In this document: one piece after another, positions 60,068-64,000 of the stretch
Position numbering within the stretch: the stretch's first letter is position 1
How the letters are laid out: every line of letters starts with the position of its first letter
NCBI RefSeq assembly: GCF_004151245.1
Contig: NZ_JUIW01000006.1
Location: forward strand, 124,001-188,000
From: Flavobacterium beibuense
Lineage (GTDB): Bacteria > Bacteroidota > Bacteroidia > Flavobacteriales > Flavobacteriaceae
Length of the DNA: 64,000 bases
Direction: 5' to 3'
Notes under the pieces: model-generated
Told to the model about the DNA's origin: nothing
The model's input: the letters and a program-made list of their open reading frames with translations, nothing else
The model's database searches: none
Translations under genes and position numbers: made by a program

Positions 60068-60891
60068 TTCCCTGTTGCTGTATGCAGCACCCTTTGCGGG
60101 AATGGTATAGAAACACCATTCTTCCTGAATTTATCTAAAATGCGGTAACGCATCTGGCTTTTGGCATTTTCTACCCTAAATACGTCTTCTACCCAAAAGT
60201 AAACCGAGAAGTCCAATGATGACTCTCCAAAATTATTGAAACGTACAAACGGAGCAGGTTTTTGCAATACTCCCGGCTCTTCGGCAGCAGCCTCTTTTAA
60301 TAAATTTGTTACCAGTTCCACATCCGATGAATAATCTACACCAACAGTTACCTCAAAACGGGAAGCTAAGGCGTTATGTGTCCAGTTAATAAGTTCGTTA
60401 CGGGTAAGGTCTGAGTTAGGTATAATAATATACTTATCGTCACGGGTAAGTACTGTGGTGGTTCTTAATCTTATTTCCTCTACTGTTCCTACAATGTTGT
60501 TGACTTCTATAACATCTCCCATTTTTACTGATGCATCAACCAAAATAACAATACCTGATATATAGTCGCTAAACAGGTTTTGGATACCTAAACCCAAACC
60601 GACTAACAAGGCAGCGGATCCGGCCAGCAGTACCGAAAGGTTAAAGCCTACTATTTCCATTGATAATACTACAGCAATTACCAGCAGTATGTATTTAACC
60701 AATGTAAAAATGGAGTACTTTTTAGCCTGATCAAAACTGTGTATGCCATATATACTCTTCTTAATTATTTTTAAAATAAAGGTTACCACTACCCAAAACA
60801 GGATAAGTGTAATAATTGAGCTTACCTTTAGCTGGGTTTTGCCAATGGTTATAAGCGTTTCATTAAGCAACTCTTTAATTTCTTCCCACAT
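60064..60891 (-). CDS. MscS-type mechanosensitive channel (short)
   Basis: A 275-residue protein with three membrane helices, a Gly/Ala-rich pore helix (LLAGSAALLVGLGLGIQNLF then SDYISGIVIL), the beta domain VIEVNNIVGTVEEIRLRTTT and a C-terminal alpha/beta region. It opens under osmotic downshock. The gene lies five bases after a second MscS gene, so they form one operon. Confidence 0.93.
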   Translation of the reverse strand: MWEEIKELLNETLITIGKTQLKVSSIITLILFWVVVTFILKIIKKSIYGIHSFDQAKKYSIFTLVKYILLVIAVVLSMEIVGFNLSVLLAGSAALLVGLGLGIQNLFSDYISGIVILVDASVKMGDVIEVNNIVGTVEEIRLRTTTVLTRDDKYIIIPNSDLTRNELINWTHNALASRFEVTVGVDYSSDVELVTNLLKEAAAEEPGVLQKPAPFVRFNNFGESSLDFSVYFWVEDVFRVENAKSQMRYRILDKFRKNGVSIPFPQRVLHTATGN

Positions 60892-60896
60892 GGTTA

Positions 60897-62789
60897 TTAT
60901 GCTTTAGTTTCGTTGTTGTCTTTATCCATTTTTACATTAAATGAAGGCGCTTTATAGTCCTTATCGAGGTAATTTTCCGGAATAGTGGTCATATTACCGT
61001 CGCGTGCGGCCCTGTAATGAGGTGATAATATTTCTATTCCCATTTCATTACAGCAATCCTGTATGTTTTTATGAAGTTCGCTGTATATACCTGCCTGTTT
61101 GTTGGCTTCCTTGGTGTAGGCATTAATCTGGTAGGCAACATAAAAGTCCTCAAGGCTGGTTTGTAGTACAAAAGGCTTAGGGTCTTTAAGCAGGAATTCC
61201 GTCCTGTCGGCAGCTTCAATAAGTGCCTGTTGTATGTCTTTCCAAGGTACATCATACCCAATGGTTACGGTTGTATGCAGTATAAGTCCTTTACTAACAG
61301 TATCACTACTGTAATTAATGGTATGGCTGCTCATTACCGTAGAATTAGGTATGGATATAATTTCATTTTTAGTGGTACGTATACGTGTTACCAGTAGCGA
61401 TTTCTCTATAACATCGCCCACTACATCACCAATTTTTACACGGTCGTTAATCTTGAACAGACGCATATAAGTAAGTACAATTCCGGCAATGATATTAGAA
61501 AGCGATCCCATAGACCCGAAAGTGAAAAGAAATCCTAAGAAAACCGATACACCTTTAAATACGGCAGAGTCGCTTCCCGGTAAGTAAGGGAAAATAACTA
61601 TCAGTAAGAATGCGAGTATAAGTACACGAACAATCTGGTAAGTAGGGTTGGCCCAGTCGGGGTAAAAGCCATCTATATGCAGGTTGCCTCTTGCAATCTC
61701 ATTTTTAAGGAATCGCGCAAATTTAAGGATATACCTGAATATGATTATCAGTACAATAATTGTAATAAGGTTAGGGAGGTAGCCCCACAAGCCGAAAGCA
61801 ACTTTTTTAACCGGACTTAGTATATAACCAAACAGCGTTTCGGCAAAGTTTTGTGTCCACGGGAAAATACCAAACAATACCGGTAGGGCTATGTAAATAA
61901 GCAACAGGATAAACAGCCACTTGATAAGTTTGTTTACCAATAGCAAAAGGTTAACCTGTCTGTCGGCATCAAAAAGCTCGTAGGATTTTATTTTAATACC
62001 GTGTATCCTTTTATCTTTCTGCTGTTTTATTTTCTCAGCAGTCCAGCTGAATAATTTTCCTGAAAGGTATATCAAGAGTACCAGTAAACCTATAACCAGT
62101 AGAGCAAGGGCAACTTCTTTAGCGAGAGTCTTAAAACTGGTTTCATTTTTATAGGCAGTAATCTCATCGGTAATAATCTTCTGATATGCTTTTGCAAGCA
62201 GCTCTTTTGAGGTGTTGTTCCATATGGCATCATTTTCAGATACACTTACAATTATCCTGTCGTGGTAAACTAAATCAGCTGTTGTTTCGTTGTTTGAAGT
62301 TTTAAGCGAATCCGGTTCAAACAGTATGTTGTCGCCAAGTTCTTCTATGCGCCTTGTTATGGCTTGAGCCCTTTCGGCAGCGGAGAAGCTGCCCAACTTA
62401 CTGTAAATATTGAACAGGGTATCGTTAAAAAAGCCCCTAACCGGGCTGCCTTTTATTTTAGAACGCAGTTTGTCTATCTGTTCCCTTTTAGCAGCAAGCC
62501 TGGTCGCTTCACGGTTTTCAAGCTCTTCCAGTTCTTTTTGGAGTTCTTCTTTCTTAAGGTTGTCGGTAGTTTTAAGAGATTGCAGCTGCTGTTCCAGTTC
62601 AGACTTCTTAACAGAGTCTTTTAACCGCTGCTGCTCGATTTGAGCCAGCTTAATGTTGTATGCTTCAAGAGTAACCGCATTAACAGAATCAGTTGCTTTT
62701 GCAATGCTATCTTTTTGGGCATAAATATTCTGCGATAATGTGAAGATAATTAGCGCAAAGAGTAAGCTGTAAAGTTTTTTCATCCTCAT
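60897..62789 (-). CDS. MscS-type mechanosensitive channel with long N-terminal coiled-coil domain
   Basis: A 630-residue protein with a signal peptide (YSLLFALIIFTLSQNIYAQ-K), a periplasmic helical region with coiled coil (residues about 45-115), four or more membrane helices, then a pore helix (GSMGSLSNIIAGIVLTYMRL) and a MscS beta domain (DVVGDVIEKSLLVTRIRTTK). It resembles larger MscS paralogues such as MscM-like proteins. It is the first gene of the two-channel operon. Confidence 0.9.
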   Translation of the reverse strand: MRMKKLYSLLFALIIFTLSQNIYAQKDSIAKATDSVNAVTLEAYNIKLAQIEQQRLKDSVKKSELEQQLQSLKTTDNLKKEELQKELEELENREATRLAAKREQIDKLRSKIKGSPVRGFFNDTLFNIYSKLGSFSAAERAQAITRRIEELGDNILFEPDSLKTSNNETTADLVYHDRIIVSVSENDAIWNNTSKELLAKAYQKIITDEITAYKNETSFKTLAKEVALALLVIGLLVLLIYLSGKLFSWTAEKIKQQKDKRIHGIKIKSYELFDADRQVNLLLLVNKLIKWLFILLLIYIALPVLFGIFPWTQNFAETLFGYILSPVKKVAFGLWGYLPNLITIIVLIIIFRYILKFARFLKNEIARGNLHIDGFYPDWANPTYQIVRVLILAFLLIVIFPYLPGSDSAVFKGVSVFLGFLFTFGSMGSLSNIIAGIVLTYMRLFKINDRVKIGDVVGDVIEKSLLVTRIRTTKNEIISIPNSTVMSSHTINYSSDTVSKGLILHTTVTIGYDVPWKDIQQALIEAADRTEFLLKDPKPFVLQTSLEDFYVAYQINAYTKEANKQAGIYSELHKNIQDCCNEMGIEILSPHYRAARDGNMTTIPENYLDKDYKAPSFNVKMDKDNNETKA

Positions 62790-62864
62790 CCTGTGTTACA
62801 ACACATAAATATAGGAATTTTTTCGGCTGTTCAAATTGATAATTCCTTTAGAAGGCGTATTTGT

Positions 62865-63878
62865 TTAATTTATTTCTTTATTATGAAGACTTCTGGTGTG
62901 TTTATTCATGCTTGATTTTGAAGCTGTGATATTAACTTTACTAGACACATTATCTCTCAAGTTTTTTAAAACCTCATTTAAATCATTTTTTTGATTAAGA
63001 TTGATGGTCAAATTGAGTGCAGTACCATCAATTTTTATATTAATTATCTTGTCTTCTTTTTCAGATTTAAATATTCCATTATTTCCACTAGCTATAAAAA
63101 AGCTGCCTCCATTTAAACATATATTACTCGTCATAAATAATCCATATCCAGAATTTGCCCATTCACCTTTTGGTTTACGTTTTTGACCAGCATAAACTTT
63201 TCCAGACACACCAGGTAATAGACTTTGTTGTATTGCCTCCAAATCTGTAGAAATGTTTAATTTAGGGTTATTAGAAATAGATTTTCTAATCCCTATTCCT
63301 CTATCTAAAACCGCAAAAGATACTTTATTAAGAGAGGGTAGATATTGTGCACAGAATCCAAATTTATCGGACTCACTATGTTCAACTATATTTCTTAAGA
63401 TTTCTCGAACACAATATTTTAAAATTTCAAAAAGATTTTCATCTTTTCCTTGAGTCAAAACATTACTAATTTCTGCTGCAAAATCTTCTAATATTTCGCC
63501 AGGATTAACAAACATATCTCTGGCAACCTGCTTTATATCATTAGTTTTGTAGATTCTAATAGGGATATATCTATTGTTGTTTTTTGCTTCACCTGGAAAC
63601 TTTCCATGATTTAAACCAAAAGACTGAAAGAATCCCATATGTGCAGGATAAGTACAATGAGTAAAGTTTTTCGCAATAAATTCACTTTCAGAATTAGCTT
63701 TTTTAAATAAATGGATTTCACTACTCAATAAAAGTAAAGAAATGGAATCAATTCTAATTAGATTTTTAAAATCAAATATATATTTTTTACTGTTTCTTAA
63801 ATCTTTAAAAGAGTTTATGAATTCTATTGTGTCCTCAAAAAATAAATATTTAGGAACTAGGATTATAAGTTCTTTCAT
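62865..63878 (-). CDS. STAS-like plus GHKL-ATPase protein
   Basis: A 337-residue protein. Residues about 1-85 are a STAS-like alpha/beta unit (YIFDFKNLIRIDSISLLLLS). Residues about 150-300 have histidine-kinase-type ATP-binding boxes: N box VREILRNIVEHSES, G1 box VLDRGIGIRKSI and G2 box NSGYGLFMT. No phosphoacceptor His domain is seen. The text is markedly more AT-rich than its neighbours, and the gene is inserted nine bases after uvrB. Similar ATPase/STAS proteins occur in defence or regulatory loci. Function unknown. Confidence 0.7.
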   Translation of the reverse strand: MKELIILVPKYLFFEDTIEFINSFKDLRNSKKYIFDFKNLIRIDSISLLLLSSEIHLFKKANSESEFIAKNFTHCTYPAHMGFFQSFGLNHGKFPGEAKNNNRYIPIRIYKTNDIKQVARDMFVNPGEILEDFAAEISNVLTQGKDENLFEILKYCVREILRNIVEHSESDKFGFCAQYLPSLNKVSFAVLDRGIGIRKSISNNPKLNISTDLEAIQQSLLPGVSGKVYAGQKRKPKGEWANSGYGLFMTSNICLNGGSFFIASGNNGIFKSEKEDKIINIKIDGTALNLTINLNQKNDLNEVLKNLRDNVSSKVNITASKSSMNKHTRSLHNKEIN

Positions 63879-63887
63879 AACTGTAAT

Positions 63888-64000
63888 TTAAATCTTCTCC
63901 TGCAACACCTTAATTTCATCCCTTAGCTTGGCAGCCTGCATAAAGTCAAGATCTTTAGCGGCTTTTTCCATAGCCTTACGTTTTTCACGTATAATCTTTT
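63888..64000 (-). CDS. uvrB: UvrB C-terminus (excinuclease ABC subunit B), partial
   Basis: The last about 37 residues: MEKAAKDLDFMQAAKLRDEI then KVLQEKI and the stop. This is the UVR motif by which UvrB contacts UvrC. The gene continues beyond the window. Confidence 0.9.
   Translation of the reverse strand, partial: KIIREKRKAMEKAAKDLDFMQAAKLRDEIKVLQEKI

Noticed and set aside
1..64000. CRISPR array, rRNA operon or replication origin
   Set aside because: No regularly spaced direct repeats, no rRNA-like text, and no DnaA-box cluster noticed.

Overview
The window looks like a Flavobacterium-type chromosome (Bacteroidetes, Flavobacteriaceae). The evidence is type IX secretion C-terminal sorting domains (the DUF4397 protein at 14-15.7 kb and the subtilase at 42-43.7 kb), several promoters of the Bacteroidetes form TTG-N19..21-TAnnTTTG, and the gene content itself (BlaR1-like M56 proteins with plug-like tails, a SAM-I riboswitch before metB-hom, DUF6438 and DUF4260 proteins). 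No genus-level marker gene is present.

Two halves meet at a tRNA-Arg(ACG) at 30663-30736. The left half (1 to about 30.66 kb) is an accessory region that is visibly richer in G+C. It ends in a serine recombinase whose last codons run through the tRNA terminator and into the tRNA 3' half. This is the normal picture of an integrated island or ICE joined at a tRNA attachment site; its other end lies outside the window. The right half is a lower-GC core chromosome of housekeeping and envelope genes.

Layout of the accessory half: (a) 1-6.0 kb, redox and electrophile stress genes (glutaredoxin-like C-terminus, cNMP/thioredoxin-reductase-like flavoprotein, secreted esterase, VOC protein, GNAT, pirin, OsmC, DUF4260); (b) 6.1-8.1 kb, an integrase fragment and a gluzincin peptidase gene broken by an in-frame TGA; (c) 8.4-9.8 kb, an ArsR regulator and a quinone-oxidoreductase-like gene, each preceded by the same 16-bp palindrome; (d) 9945-10199, an internally deleted IS6-family element with both ends; (e) 10.2-14.0 kb, a light/DNA-repair operon (domain-swapped photolyase-like protein, SDR, TIGR03643, DUF2256, iron-sulfur 6-4 photolyase) with coupled start/stop overlaps; (f) 14-15.7 kb, a secreted two-repeat DUF4397 protein; (g) 15.8-25.8 kb, lysR-dabB-dabA (a DAB bicarbonate pump) facing a divergent operon of isocitrate dehydrogenase, small membrane protein, unknown, DUF6671, Sua5/TsaC and a dihydroorotase-like protein; (h) 25.8-30.7 kb, decayed genes (SRPBCC, DUF932), ssb, a class II Fic protein with repeated operators, and the recombinase with a 53-residue companion.

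Layout of the core half: apt; a BlaI-type repressor with two M56 BlaR1-like receptors (the second frameshifted); an MFS exporter; the SAM-riboswitch-controlled metB-hom operon; a DMT transporter; a T9SS subtilase; a DUF6438 lipoprotein; nitronate monooxygenase; a P60-like lipoprotein; alkaline phosphatase; a secreted Hint-domain protein; DUF523; an outer-membrane protein pair; lysA; sucC; OtsA-OtsB trehalose synthesis; esterases; TerB; two MscS channels; a STAS/ATPase-like protein; and the end of uvrB.

The most interesting unit is (g): bicarbonate uptake genes facing an operon whose recognised enzymes handle CO2/HCO3- or carbamoyl chemistry, with a perfect 12-bp inverted repeat spanning the operon promoter next to the LysR gene. 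Its function as one system is an inference.
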